DNA from: Ancylomarina sp048268005
Lineage (GTDB): Bacteria; Bacteroidota; Bacteroidia; Bacteroidales; Marinifilaceae
Reading direction: 5' to 3'
Length of the DNA stretch: 64,000 bases
Assembly (NCBI GenBank): GCA_048268005.1
Contig: JBLWWJ010000001.1
Location: 1,178,001-1,242,000, forward strand
The position numbers and the translations under genes were made by a program. This document shows positions 6,970 through 16,542 of the stretch, in pieces (position 1 is the stretch's first letter; every line of letters starts with the position of its first letter). Below the pieces are notes generated by a model. It was not told the DNA's origin. It ran no database searches and was given only the letters and a program-made list of their open reading frames with translations.

Positions 6970-8283
6970 ATGACTAAGAAGAAAATGCCCTTATATGTGA
7001 AAATTCTAATCGGTATGGCACTGGGTGCTGTAGCAGGATTAATTGCTGTAAAACTCGGTTGGGATGAGTTTACTATGAATTGGATTAAACCATGGGGAGC
7101 CATTTTCCTAAACCTATTAAAACTTATCGCAGTACCATTGATCTTCGTTTCATTGGTAAAGGGTATATCCAGTTTATCAAATATCTCTAAGCTTTCACGA
7201 ATTGGATTCAAAACCATTTCGCTTTATGTCATATCAACAGTAATTGCAGTTAGTTCTGGTTTAATATTAGTAAACACCATTCAACCAGGCAATACGTTCC
7301 CTGAGGAGAAGAAGATAGAACTTCAGGAAAAATACCACACTACGGTTGATTTGAAAAAAGATCAGGCCGCTAAGGTAAAGGAAGAAACACCTTTACAATT
7401 TTTAGTTGATATGGTGCCATCCAATTTTTTCCAAGCAGCCAGTGATAATACAAAGATGCTTCAAATCATTTTCTTTGCCATTTTGTTTGGTATAGCCATG
7501 GTTTTGCTAGAGGAAAAGAAAGTTGTAGCTGTTAAGAATTTCTTTGATGGGATAGATGCCATCATTCTTAAGGTCATCGATTTGATTATGGCCTTTGCCC
7601 CTTACGGTGTATTTGCACTGATTGCAGGCTTGATTGTCGACTTCTCAGGTGATGTAGACTTATTTGCAGCTTTAGGTTTATATGCTTTAACTGTGATATT
7701 TGGCTTGCTGGTGATGATCTTTGTTGTTTATCCACTTTTCCTTCGCTTGTTTACTCCTATTAGGTATACTGATTTTTACAAAAAGATTAGTCCTGCTCAG
7801 TTGTTAGCCTTTTCAACCTCATCTTCTGCTGCAACACTTCCTGTTACATTAGATAGAGCAGAGAATCATTTAGGTGTCGCTAATGAAGTCGCTAGTTTCG
7901 TTTTACCTGTAGGGGTAACCATTAATATGGATGGCACAAGCTGTTATCAGGCTATTGCAGCTGTCTTTATTGCGCAAGTTTTTGGCGTGACTTTGGATAT
8001 TTACGATCAACTCTTAATTGTGATGACGGCTACTTTGGCTTCTATTGGAACACCGGGAATTCCAGGTGGAAGTATCGTGATGTTGATCATTGTTTTGTCA
8101 TCGGTAGGCATACCAATTGAAGGTTTGGCATTGATTTTAGGTATTGATAGACCACTGGATATGTTGCGAACTGTAGTAAATGTAACAGGTGATACGACCG
8201 TCGCAACAATTGTAGCCCAATCTGAAGGTAAATTGAACTACGATCCGAAACTGGTTCCTCAAACTGTAGTGGTGAAAAAGTAA
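6970..8283 (+). CDS. Dicarboxylate/amino acid:cation symporter (DAACS family)
   Basis: A 437-residue secondary transporter for glutamate/aspartate or C4-dicarboxylates, coupled to Na+ or H+. The family marks are plain: the Ser-rich re-entrant loop STSSSAATLPVT near residue 280, NMDGTS near residue 318, PGGSIVML-type loop 2, and the late RPLDMLRTVVNVTGD block that carries the conserved Arg and Asp substrate contacts. About eight membrane helices fit the GltPh fold. Substrate cannot be settled from sequence, so no symbol is given. Monocistronic, with a terminator at 8396. Confidence 0.9.
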   Translation: MTKKKMPLYVKILIGMALGAVAGLIAVKLGWDEFTMNWIKPWGAIFLNLLKLIAVPLIFVSLVKGISSLSNISKLSRIGFKTISLYVISTVIAVSSGLILVNTIQPGNTFPEEKKIELQEKYHTTVDLKKDQAAKVKEETPLQFLVDMVPSNFFQAASDNTKMLQIIFFAILFGIAMVLLEEKKVVAVKNFFDGIDAIILKVIDLIMAFAPYGVFALIAGLIVDFSGDVDLFAALGLYALTVIFGLLVMIFVVYPLFLRLFTPIRYTDFYKKISPAQLLAFSTSSSAATLPVTLDRAENHLGVANEVASFVLPVGVTINMDGTSCYQAIAAVFIAQVFGVTLDIYDQLLIVMTATLASIGTPGIPGGSIVMLIIVLSSVGIPIEGLALILGIDRPLDMLRTVVNVTGDTTVATIVAQSEGKLNYDPKLVPQTVVVKK

Positions 8284-8395
8284 AGTTTTTAGACGCAGAT
8301 TTTAATGATGTAATATGATCTGTCTGTAAAACTTCATCATATGTAGATCATTTTTTATCAGCGTCCAAAATTAGACTTGTAATTATACATACATA

Positions 8396-8445
8396 AACCT
8401 GACTGGTTATTCTACAAGATGTAGTTGAACCTGTCAGGTTTTCTG
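8396..8445 (+). terminator. Hairpin between the symporter and hisIE
   Basis: AACCTGAC (8396-8403) pairs with GTCAGGTT (8433-8440) around a 29-base loop and is followed by TTTTCT. The two flanking genes converge, so it may serve the + strand gene; on the minus strand the following run is weaker. Confidence 0.55.
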
Positions 8446-9063
8446 TTACTTGTGTCTTTTAGTCAAAAGCTCAACAACCTCTTCCAACTTGTAACCTTTT
8501 GCCGATAAAAGCACCAAATAGTGGAACATTAAATCAGCTGCTTCACCCATAAACAAATCTTTATTGTTGTCTTTGGCTTCAATAACTAATTCCACAGCTT
8601 CCTCACCAACTTTTTGAGCAACTTTGTTCATTCCTTTTTTAAACAAGCTTGCCGTGTAAGATTTCTCCGATAAATTGTTCTTTCTTTCCTCAATAACATC
8701 TTGTAGTTGCAATAAGAAGTCGATATTTGTTCTCGAATTTTCTTCTTCCCAACAGGTGTCAGTTCCTTTGTGACAGACTGGTCCAACAGGATTAACTTTA
8801 ATCAACAAGCTGTCCTGATCACAATCCAAACTCATGCTGATAAAGTTCAGGAAATTGCCGCTGCTTTCTCCCTTAGTCCATAAACGATTTTTGCTACGTG
8901 AATAAAAACAAACACGTTTTTCTTCAAGTGTTTTCTCAAGTGATTCCTTGTTCACATAGCCAAGCATTAAGACTTTTTGAGTCTGAACATCTTGAATAAT
9001 GGCAGGAGCAAGGCCATCTCCTTTACTGAAATCTATTTGGTTGATTAATTCTGTATAATTCAT
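8446..9063 (-). CDS. hisIE: Bifunctional phosphoribosyl-AMP cyclohydrolase / phosphoribosyl-ATP pyrophosphatase
   Basis: A 205-residue fused enzyme for steps 2 and 3 of histidine synthesis. The HisI part (residues 1-110) shows YSRSKNRLWTKGESSGN and the metal-binding DCDQDSLL and CHKGTDTCW blocks. The HisE part (about 115-205) shows KVGEEAVELVIEAK and GEAADLMFHYLVLL. Both active regions look intact. It is the last gene of the his operon but is separated from hisF by 341 bases that hold a repeat-like sequence, so its coupling to the rest of the operon may be weaker. Confidence 0.95.
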   Translation of the reverse strand: MNYTELINQIDFSKGDGLAPAIIQDVQTQKVLMLGYVNKESLEKTLEEKRVCFYSRSKNRLWTKGESSGNFLNFISMSLDCDQDSLLIKVNPVGPVCHKGTDTCWEEENSRTNIDFLLQLQDVIEERKNNLSEKSYTASLFKKGMNKVAQKVGEEAVELVIEAKDNNKDLFMGEAADLMFHYLVLLSAKGYKLEEVVELLTKRHK

Positions 9064-9404
9064 AACTGATTTTTATTTTTTAATATCTATTGTAGTTTGT
9101 TTAATGCTTTACAAATTAGATTGTAAGTTTTGATATGGGGCTTTGCCCAAACTAAACTTTTGAGGATCATTAACGTAGTGAATAAACCCCACTTCATTTT
9201 TTGGCTTGATCCAAAAAACGAAGCAAAAAAGATCAAGGCTGCTTTTTAAATAACCTTCTTATTTACCTATAGTTTAAGTGCGGTCGGGTGATTTTCGAAC
9301 AAGTTCTCAACTTCCCGATCTTACTAAAACTCTAAATAAAACAAAGATGATTTAAAAACGAGGCCAATAGACATCGTTTAAAAGCTTATATGATTTTGAT
9401 AAAC
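9064..9404. repeat. Repeat-like intergenic insert inside the his operon
   Basis: A 341-base non-coding gap in an otherwise tightly packed operon. Around 9197-9242 it has the inverted blocks CTTGATCCAAAAAACGAAG and CAAAAAAGATCAAG, plus TTTTTTGG/CCAAAAAA, which can fold into a hairpin. From memory, very similar GATCCAAAAAACGAAGC segments are scattered through other Bacteroidota genomes; that recollection was not checked. No open frame of interest. Confidence 0.45.
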
Positions 9405-10160
9405 TCATAGTCTAACTGGAATATTTTTTTCTTTTAAAAATTGTTTGAGTTCAGGGATTTCAATTTCCTTATAGTGAAAGACACTGGCGGCTAGTGCTGC
9501 ATCTGCTTTCCCTTTAGTAAATGTATCTGCAAAATCTTGCATATTCCCAGCACCACCAGAAGCAATCAGAGGAATATTAATCATCTGTGAAATCTCTGCA
9601 AGTGCTTTGTTGGCAAAACCATTCTTCGTACCATCGTGATTCATCGATGTGAATAAGATTTCGCCAGCACCACGTCTTTCCGCTTCCTTAAGCCAATCGT
9701 AAAGCATGATACCTGTTGGAATTCGTCCACCGTTTAGATAAACTTCCCATTCACCTTCTGTCTCTCTGGCATCTACAGCTAAAACCACGCATTGTGATCC
9801 AAACCGATTTGCCAATTCTGTAATCAGTTCAGGATTACGGACTGCTGATGAGTTAATAGCAATTTTATCTGCTCCAGCTTTTAGAACTTCTGCAACATCT
9901 TCACTACTACTTATGCCACCACCAACAGTGAAAGGAATATTAAGAACCTGAGCCACTTTTCCAACCATATCGAGTAGGGTTTTACGTTTTTCGTGAGTTG
10001 CCGTAATATCTAAGAATACCAATTCGTCAGCACCTTTTTCTGCATAAGCTTTTGCTAACTCCACAGGATCACCAGCATCTTTTAAATCAACAAAATTGAC
10101 TCCTTTTACGGTACGCCCATCTTTAATATCCAAACATGGAATGATACGTTTTGCTAACAT
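9405..10160 (-). CDS. hisF: Imidazole glycerol phosphate synthase, cyclase subunit
   Basis: A 251-residue (beta/alpha)8 barrel that joins ammonia from HisH with PRFAR to make IGP and AICAR. Seen: the N-terminal IIPCLDIKDGR with the catalytic Asp near residue 11, VVLAVDARE with the second catalytic Asp near 130, the phosphate-binding GGGISS and ASGGAG loops. Full length. Its start overlaps the end of hisA by 7 bases, which points to translational coupling. Confidence 0.97.
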   Translation of the reverse strand: MLAKRIIPCLDIKDGRTVKGVNFVDLKDAGDPVELAKAYAEKGADELVFLDITATHEKRKTLLDMVGKVAQVLNIPFTVGGGISSSEDVAEVLKAGADKIAINSSAVRNPELITELANRFGSQCVVLAVDARETEGEWEVYLNGGRIPTGIMLYDWLKEAERRGAGEILFTSMNHDGTKNGFANKALAEISQMINIPLIASGGAGNMQDFADTFTKGKADAALAASVFHYKEIEIPELKQFLKEKNIPVRL

Positions 10161-10894
10161 GATGGTTTTATAAATTCATTAACTAAATCCTCTACTTTGA
10201 TTCTATCTTCATAGATCGCCTTTCCGATGATAACGCCTGCACAGTCTGTTTGATTCAAGGCTCTCACATCTTCGATACAGGAAACGCCACCGCTTGCAAT
10301 AAGCTCAATCTCTGGGAATTGTTTTAGGATAGCTTGATAAAGCTCAATGGCAGGCCCTTGTAACATACCATCTTTAGAAATGTCGGTGCAAATCACTCTT
10401 CGGATGCCTTTTTTCATAAACTTTTCAAGAAAATCGAAGAGTTCAATACCCGAATCTTTTTCCCATCCAGATGTGGCAATAAACCCGTTTTTAACGTCAG
10501 CGCCTAAGATGATTCGCTCTGGGCCATATTCTTCTAAACAAATGTCGAAGAGATCAGGATCACTTACCGCTAAACTACCAAGGGTAATTTGTGCTGCACC
10601 AGACTCAAATGCTAAATCAATATCCTCTTTTGATTTTAAACCACCACCAAAGTCAAGTTTCAAATTGGTATTGGTGCTGATATCCTTTAAAACTGGAGCA
10701 TTGCAAATATGTTTCGAGCGAGCTCCTTCAAGATCTACAAGGTGAAGTTGCTTGATTCCTGCTTCTTCAAATGTCTTTGCCACATTTAATGGATTGGTAT
10801 CGTATATGATTTTTGTATCGTAATCTCCCTTGGTCAATCGCACACATTGTGCATCAATAATGTCGATTGCGGGAATGATTTCTATATTTTTCAT
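10154..10894 (-). CDS. hisA: ProFAR isomerase
   Basis: A 246-residue (beta/alpha)8 barrel, step 4 of the pathway. Shows IIPAIDIIDAQCVRLTKGDY with the catalytic Asp near residue 10, LDFGGGLKS and IASGGVS phosphate loops, and CTDISKDGM with the second catalytic Asp near residue 132. It starts two bases after the hisH stop and overlaps hisF. Confidence 0.97.
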   Translation of the reverse strand: MKNIEIIPAIDIIDAQCVRLTKGDYDTKIIYDTNPLNVAKTFEEAGIKQLHLVDLEGARSKHICNAPVLKDISTNTNLKLDFGGGLKSKEDIDLAFESGAAQITLGSLAVSDPDLFDICLEEYGPERIILGADVKNGFIATSGWEKDSGIELFDFLEKFMKKGIRRVICTDISKDGMLQGPAIELYQAILKQFPEIELIASGGVSCIEDVRALNQTDCAGVIIGKAIYEDRIKVEDLVNEFIKPSC

Positions 10895-10896
10895 AC

Positions 10897-11487
10897 TTAT
10901 AAGTTTATAAAATTGCTTAGCACTTGCTGACCGATTTCTCCTGATTTTTCAGGATGAAACTGACAGGCATAAAAGTTGTCTTTCTGAAGGCTAGCCGAGA
11001 AAGGTCTGATGTAATTCGTCTCAGATGCGGTAAATTCATTGACTGGCACGTAGTAGGAGTGAACGAAGTAAACGAAGCTATCCATTTTTACATTTTCAAA
11101 TAAATCACCGCTCTTGATACTGATCTGATTCCAACCCATATGCGGCACCTTATCCTCGGGAGGAAATCTTAATGTTTCCACAGGAAATATGCCTAAGCCT
11201 TTGGTGTCACCTTCTTCCGTTTCTTCACACATTAGCTGCATGCCAAGGCAAATGCCTAATACGGGTTGTTTAAGTTGAGGAATCAATTTATCCAAACCCG
11301 TTTCTTTTAGCTTTTTCATTGCCCAAGAAGCTTCACCAACACCAGGGAATATCACCTTATCTGCCTTACGAATGGTCGTCTCACAATTGGAGATTTCAGC
11401 ATTTACGCCAAGGCGTTCTAGTGCATATTTAACAGACTGAACATTTCCAGCTTCATAGTCGATAATCACGATATTTTGTTTGCTCAT
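10897..11487 (-). CDS. hisH: Imidazole glycerol phosphate synthase, glutaminase subunit
   Basis: A 196-residue class-I glutamine amidotransferase that feeds ammonia to HisF. The nucleophile is the Cys of GICLGMQLM (about residue 79), and FHPEKSGEIG carries the catalytic His and Glu. The oxyanion-side PGVGEA block is present. Nine bases separate it from hisB. Confidence 0.97.
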   Translation of the reverse strand: MSKQNIVIIDYEAGNVQSVKYALERLGVNAEISNCETTIRKADKVIFPGVGEASWAMKKLKETGLDKLIPQLKQPVLGICLGMQLMCEETEEGDTKGLGIFPVETLRFPPEDKVPHMGWNQISIKSGDLFENVKMDSFVYFVHSYYVPVNEFTASETNYIRPFSASLQKDNFYACQFHPEKSGEIGQQVLSNFINL

Positions 11488-11496
11488 GTCTTTCTC

Positions 11497-12636
11497 TTAT
11501 AAAAGTCCCTTGGTCGAGGGTAGTTGTAAATTATTCACATCACGTTTAATTGCCATACGTATGGCGCGAGCAAAGGCCTTAAAAATGCCTTCAATCTTGT
11601 GGTGTTCATTCGTTCCTTCTGCTTTAATATTCAAATTACATAAGGCTCCATTTGAAAATGACTTGAAAAAGTGAGAGAACATCTCCGTTGGCATATCCCC
11701 AATCATTTCTCGTTTGAAGTCTGCTTGCCAAACCAATTCGTTTCTACCTCCAAAATCGAGAGCTACTTGTGCAAGACAGTCGTCCATAGGTAAACAGAAT
11801 CCGTAACGTTCCAATCCCAGTTTATCTCCCAATGCTTTTTTGAAGGCTTCTCCCAGTGCAATTCCTGTATCTTCTATACAGTGGTGTTCATCTACATTTA
11901 AATCAGCAATCGTAGTAATAGATAAATCAATACTCGAGTGTTTTAGAATTTGTTCCAACATGTGATCAAAGAAGTTCAATCCCGTATTGATTTTCCCTTG
12001 ACTACTACCATCTAAATCCAATTCAATTCTGATTTGTGTTTCAAGCGTGTTGCGTTCAACTAAAGCTGTACGTTCGCTTAAGCGCAAGAATTCATAGATT
12101 TCAGACCACGATGTTGTTCTAAGAGCAATTCTTTTCGTTAACTCCTTCTCATCCTTCAATGAATTATCATCTGAATTGATGAAAATAGCCTTGGCATTGA
12201 GGTTTTTCGCTAATTCAACATCTGTCCATCTATCGCCAATTACAAACGAATTTTCCAGATCGTATTCATCAGAAAAGTATGACTCTAAAAGGGTAGTACC
12301 TGGTTTACGAGTTGGAGCATTGTCTTCAGGAAACGTTTTGTCTATTATGACTTCATTGAATGAGATTCCTTCATTTTCCAAAGCTTGCATCATTTTATTT
12401 TGAGCTGGCCAGAAATCTGCTTCGGGAAAGGAATTAGTGCCTAAACCATCTTGATTGGTCACCATAACCAATTCGAAGTCCAGTTGAGAGGCGATCTTGC
12501 CTAAGCCTTGAAAAACCCCCGGGTAGTATTCCAATTTTTCCAGTCTATCAACCTGAAAATCGATAGGTGGTTCAATAATGAGAGTGCCATCTCTATCGAT
12601 AAAAAGAACTTTCTTTTTTTGTGACGTATTTTGCAT
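11497..12636 (-). CDS. hisB: Bifunctional histidinol-phosphatase / imidazoleglycerol-phosphate dehydratase
   Basis: A 379-residue fusion. The N-terminal ~165 residues are a HAD phosphatase (VLFIDRDGTLI with the two catalytic Asp, later VIGDRWTDVELAKN). The C-terminal ~190 residues are the dehydratase, with the two metal-binding His-rich blocks FFDHMLEQILKHS / EHHCIEDTG and the second set FFKSFSNGA / GTNEHHKIEGIFKAFARA. The fused form is known from enterobacteria and many Bacteroidota. No defect seen. Confidence 0.96.
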   Translation of the reverse strand: MQNTSQKKKVLFIDRDGTLIIEPPIDFQVDRLEKLEYYPGVFQGLGKIASQLDFELVMVTNQDGLGTNSFPEADFWPAQNKMMQALENEGISFNEVIIDKTFPEDNAPTRKPGTTLLESYFSDEYDLENSFVIGDRWTDVELAKNLNAKAIFINSDDNSLKDEKELTKRIALRTTSWSEIYEFLRLSERTALVERNTLETQIRIELDLDGSSQGKINTGLNFFDHMLEQILKHSSIDLSITTIADLNVDEHHCIEDTGIALGEAFKKALGDKLGLERYGFCLPMDDCLAQVALDFGGRNELVWQADFKREMIGDMPTEMFSHFFKSFSNGALCNLNIKAEGTNEHHKIEGIFKAFARAIRMAIKRDVNNLQLPSTKGLL

Positions 12637-12669
12637 GAGTTGATTTATTTTGGTTGAATAGTTAGCATT

Positions 12670-13713
12670 TTATTTCTTCTCAAACTCTTTGAGAGACTTG
12701 AATAAACTTTGGTTTTCAATAGTGGTTCCAATACTTATTCTTAGACAATTTTTGAGCTGTGAAACATTGGTTCTGTTTCTGATGACAATACTCTTTTCAA
12801 TTAGAAAATTGTATAGCTTATCGGCATCATCAACATGAATAAGAATGAAATTAGCCCGAGAAGGGAAGACTTTTTGCACGAAAGTGAAGCTTTTCAGTCC
12901 TTCTGACAACCATTCCTTTTCTTGAATCAGAAGTTCCACTTTCTCTTCAAAACACTTTTCATCCTTCAAAAGCTCAAGCGCCTTGTATTGTGTTAAGGTG
13001 TTGACATTATATGGAGGCTTAATTTTATTTAATACCTCGATAATCTCAACAGATGCTAATCCGATACCCAAACGTATACCAGCCATACCCCAGGCTTTCG
13101 ACAGGGTTTGTAGAATCACAAGGTTTGGATAATTATTTAGTTCCTTAAGCATACTAGCATCTGCAGCAAAATCAATATAGGCTTCATCTAAAACTATAAC
13201 ACCCTTAAAATCTGTCAGTAATCTTACTAATACGCTTTTGTCAATCAGATTGCCAGTTGGATTATTAGGCGAGCATAGAAATAAGAGCTTGGCGTCATTA
13301 TTTTCAAGAATGGCTTTTACGTCCGGTTGAAAATTAGAATCCAATTCAAGTTCTGCAATTCTCAAATCATTTATTTGCGCAGCTACTTTATACATACCAT
13401 AACTCGGTTTACAGAAAACCACTTTATCCACTCCAGGCTGACAGAAAGCACGCATCAATAGATCTATAATCTCATCGCTACCATTTCCTAAAATCATTTG
13501 TTTGGCAGATATATTCTTGATTTCTGCCAAACGTTCTTTCAGTTCCCATTGCTGAGGATCTGGATAACGATTGACACCATTGTCAAAAGGATTTTCGTTG
13601 GCATCAAGAAAAACAGAACTCGTACCTGAAAACTCATCCCTGGCAGAAGAGTAGGGAGTGAGTGTTTTCAAGTTGGTTCGGATTAAATTTTCTAATTTGA
13701 ATTCAGTGTTCAT
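12670..13713 (-). CDS. hisC: Histidinol-phosphate aminotransferase
   Basis: A 347-residue PLP enzyme of aminotransferase class I/II. Shows GNGSDEIIDLL, CSPNNPTGN, VLDEAYIDF and TLSKAWGMAGIRLG with the PLP-binding Lys. I chose the ATG at 13713 (MNTEFKLEN). The frame stays open to a TTG at 13743, but that would overlap the hisD stop and add ten residues not typical of the family. It sits 23 bases after hisD. Confidence 0.95.
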   Translation of the reverse strand: MNTEFKLENLIRTNLKTLTPYSSARDEFSGTSSVFLDANENPFDNGVNRYPDPQQWELKERLAEIKNISAKQMILGNGSDEIIDLLMRAFCQPGVDKVVFCKPSYGMYKVAAQINDLRIAELELDSNFQPDVKAILENNDAKLLFLCSPNNPTGNLIDKSVLVRLLTDFKGVIVLDEAYIDFAADASMLKELNNYPNLVILQTLSKAWGMAGIRLGIGLASVEIIEVLNKIKPPYNVNTLTQYKALELLKDEKCFEEKVELLIQEKEWLSEGLKSFTFVQKVFPSRANFILIHVDDADKLYNFLIEKSIVIRNRTNVSQLKNCLRISIGTTIENQSLFKSLKEFEKK

Positions 13714-13736
13714 TTTACTACGATTTAGGCGTATTC

Positions 13737-15020
<1,284 letters not shown>

Positions 15021-15038
15021 GGTGCTTGTTTTAATAAA

Positions 15039-15899
15039 TTAGAGAATCATTTTACCAATAGGAATAGTTAGAATGCCTTCAGCTCCGTTTGCTTTCAGCT
15101 GATCGATAACTTCCCAGAAATCCTTATCCTTGATAACCGTGTGAATAGAAGACCAACCTTCTTGCATCAGCGGCATAACCGTAGGGCTCTTCATGCCTGG
15201 TAGAATGTTATTGATAGCCTCAATCTTATGGTTAGGTACATTCAGTAGTAAATACTTGTTGTTTTTGGCAGCCAAAACAGATTTCATTCGGAATAACAAA
15301 TTTTCTAATAGCTCTTGCTTCTCGTCTGATATATTCTTGTTGCTAATCAAACAAGCTTCTGAACTTAGGATTTGTTCTACTTCTTTCAGTCCATTCTTGA
15401 AAAGTGTACTTCCCGAGCTTACTAAGTCGCAAATACCGTCAGAAAGCCCGATGTTCGGAGCGATTTCCACAGAACCGGAGATAACGTGAATCTCAGAATC
15501 AAGCTTATTTTTATCTAAAAAGGCACGAAGTGAATTAGGGTAAGATGTCGCCAACTTTTTTCCATTGAAATAAGAGAGTCCGGTGTATTCTTCATCCTTG
15601 GGGATGGCTAATTTTAGGCGACATTTCGAAAAGCCTAATGTCTGAAGAACCTTAACCTTTTTTTGTTTTTCGATAACCACATTTTCCCCCACAATGGCAA
15701 TATCGGCAACGCCATCCTGCACGTACTGTGGAATGTCTGAGTTTCTCAGATAAAGAACTTCCAGAGGGAAATTTTGAGCTTGTGTTTTTAGTTGATCCTT
15801 CCCATTATCTATATAGATGCCACAGTCCTTAAGGATTTTTAATGAATCCTCCTGCAGTCTTCCTGATTTTTGAATGGCAATTTTTAGTCTTGTACTCAT
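15039..15899 (-). CDS. hisG: ATP phosphoribosyltransferase, long form
   Basis: A 286-residue long-form HisG, the first and feedback-controlled step of histidine synthesis. The catalytic part (LKIAIQKSGRLQEDSL..., VADIAIVGENV, ISGSVEIAPNIGLSDGICDLVSSGSTL) is followed by the C-terminal ACT-like domain (about residues 210-286, ending ANGAEGILTIPIGKMIL) that normally binds histidine. The ATG at 15899 is chosen. An upstream in-frame start at 15953 would put 18 residues (MAFLFVPISG...) encoded by the attenuator leader onto the protein. Expression is controlled by two attenuators upstream. Confidence 0.96.
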   Translation of the reverse strand: MSTRLKIAIQKSGRLQEDSLKILKDCGIYIDNGKDQLKTQAQNFPLEVLYLRNSDIPQYVQDGVADIAIVGENVVIEKQKKVKVLQTLGFSKCRLKLAIPKDEEYTGLSYFNGKKLATSYPNSLRAFLDKNKLDSEIHVISGSVEIAPNIGLSDGICDLVSSGSTLFKNGLKEVEQILSSEACLISNKNISDEKQELLENLLFRMKSVLAAKNNKYLLLNVPNHKIEAINNILPGMKSPTVMPLMQEGWSSIHTVIKDKDFWEVIDQLKANGAEGILTIPIGKMIL

Positions 15900-15934
15900 T
15901 TTGATTTTTTTATAAAACCTGAATCCAGAAATGG

Positions 15935-15973
15935 GTACAAACAAGAACGCCAACCTGGAATCAGGTTGGCGTT
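15935..15973 (-). terminator. his attenuator terminator, copy proximal to hisG
   Basis: Read on the minus strand: AACGCCAACCTG, loop ATTC, CAGGTTGGCGTT, a perfect 12-bp stem (15946-15973), followed by CTTGTTTGT. It lies 36 bases upstream of hisG. Confidence 0.9.
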
Positions 15974-16035
15974 AATAGTTATGAATTTATCGTTTGAAAT
16001 TCTTGCATAACATTATCAGCTCACCTGAAATAAGT
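15949..16035 (-). promoter_or_regulatory. Candidate antiterminator of the proximal his attenuator
   Basis: TCAGGT within the last sense codons of the leader peptide (about 16022-16029) can pair with ACCTGA in the 5' arm of the terminator. Inside that pair, TAATGTTATG can pair with CATAACTATTA (one bulge). A ribosome stalled at the His codons leaves TCAGGT free and favours this fold. One that reaches the stop codon covers it and lets the terminator form. The same blocks are kept in the distal copy. Confidence 0.65.
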
Positions 16036-16075
16036 ATAAATGATGATGGTGATGATGTCGTGCTATAAAAGTCAT
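16016..16075 (-). CDS. hisL: his leader peptide, proximal copy (six His codons in a row)
   Basis: A 19-residue open frame, MTFIARHHHHHHLYLFQVS, ahead of hisG. Six consecutive His codons (CAT CAT CAC CAT CAT CAT) are the hallmark of an attenuator leader that measures charged tRNA-His. The 12-bp terminator follows 43 bases after the stop. Too short for gene callers. The C-terminal codons double as the antiterminator strand, which explains why LYL-QVS is conserved between the two copies. Confidence 0.92.
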   Translation of the reverse strand: MTFIARHHHHHHLYLFQVS

Positions 16076-16140
16076 TGTAATTGTATTTTTTAGTCTTGTA
16101 CTTAGATTGATTTTGTAATAAAACTGGATTTCAGAATTAG

Positions 16141-16179
16141 CTATAAACAAAAACGCCAACCTGATGTCAGGTTGGCGTT
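16141..16179 (-). terminator. his attenuator terminator, distal copy
   Basis: The same 12-bp stem (16152-16179) with loop ACAT on the minus strand, followed by TTTGTTTATAG, a better T run than in the proximal copy. It is transcribed first. Confidence 0.9.
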
Positions 16180-16220
16180 AATAGTTATGAATTTATCTTT
16201 AAAATTTTCACATAACATTA

Positions 16221-16277
16221 TCAGCTCACCTGAAGTAAGTATAAATGATGCTGATGATGTACTGATGTAAAAATCAT
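16221..16277 (-). CDS. hisL: his leader peptide, distal copy (His-His-Gln-His-His)
   Basis: An 18-residue open frame, MIFTSVHHQHHLYLLQVS, with four His codons broken by one Gln (CAG in place of a His codon). It is transcribed before the proximal leader. The downstream antiterminator blocks TCAGGT, TAATGTTATG and CATAACTATTA are all kept. With fewer and interrupted His codons, it may respond differently to histidine shortage from the six-His copy. Confidence 0.85.
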   Translation of the reverse strand: MIFTSVHHQHHLYLLQVS

Positions 16278-16299
16278 AGTTTTTGCGTTTTATCTGCGA

Positions 16300-16331
16300 C
16301 AAAGGTTGGGATTAAAATCTTTAAAAACAAA
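16300..16331 (-). promoter_or_regulatory. Candidate his operon promoter
   Basis: On the minus strand: TTTG (16328-16331), a 20-base spacer, then AACCTTTG (16300-16307), close to TTTG-N19/21-TAnnTTTG. Transcription would begin near 16293, about 16 bases before the distal leader start codon, which is the right place for an attenuated operon. Confidence 0.55.
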
Positions 16332-16495
16332 CAGACTTACTTGAATTAAGTTTTAGAAATGGATTAGTCGTTTATTGTACTGCCTATGAATACTGGGTGT
16401 TTGGACTTTGTGATTTTTTTTAATAAAATTTTAAAATGGAGGATATTCATTATTTTTATGGCGCATTCATGTGATGCATATTTTGGCATTTTTAG

Positions 16496-16503
16496 TATAT
16501 TTG
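16496..16503 (+). promoter_or_regulatory. Candidate -7 box (TATATTTG) for the gene at 16543
   Basis: An exact TAnnTTTG match 40 bases before the start codon. No good TTTG box stands 19-21 bases upstream, so only the -7 half is supported. Confidence 0.4.
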
Positions 16504-16542
16504 CAAAGTATTTTGAATAAGAACAATTAATAATAAGAAGCT

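Larger units (their letters stand above)
15877..16285 (-). repeat. Tandem duplication (~206 bp) of the his attenuator
   Basis: Unit 1 is about 15877-16080 and unit 2 about 16083-16285, offset 206 bases. The unit runs from the first codons of hisG through the terminator and leader peptide. Unit 2 retains a relic of the hisG start: minus-strand AAGTACAAGACTAAAAAATAC at about 16084-16104 against hisG ATGAGTACAAGACTAAAAATTGC. The relic has lost its ATG, and the units have diverged, mostly outside the regulatory blocks. Confidence 0.88.

Noticed and set aside
15900..15953. N-terminal extension of hisG into the leader
   Set aside because: The extra residues are encoded by attenuator sequence and are absent from the family; the relic copy in the duplication also points to the ATG at 15899.
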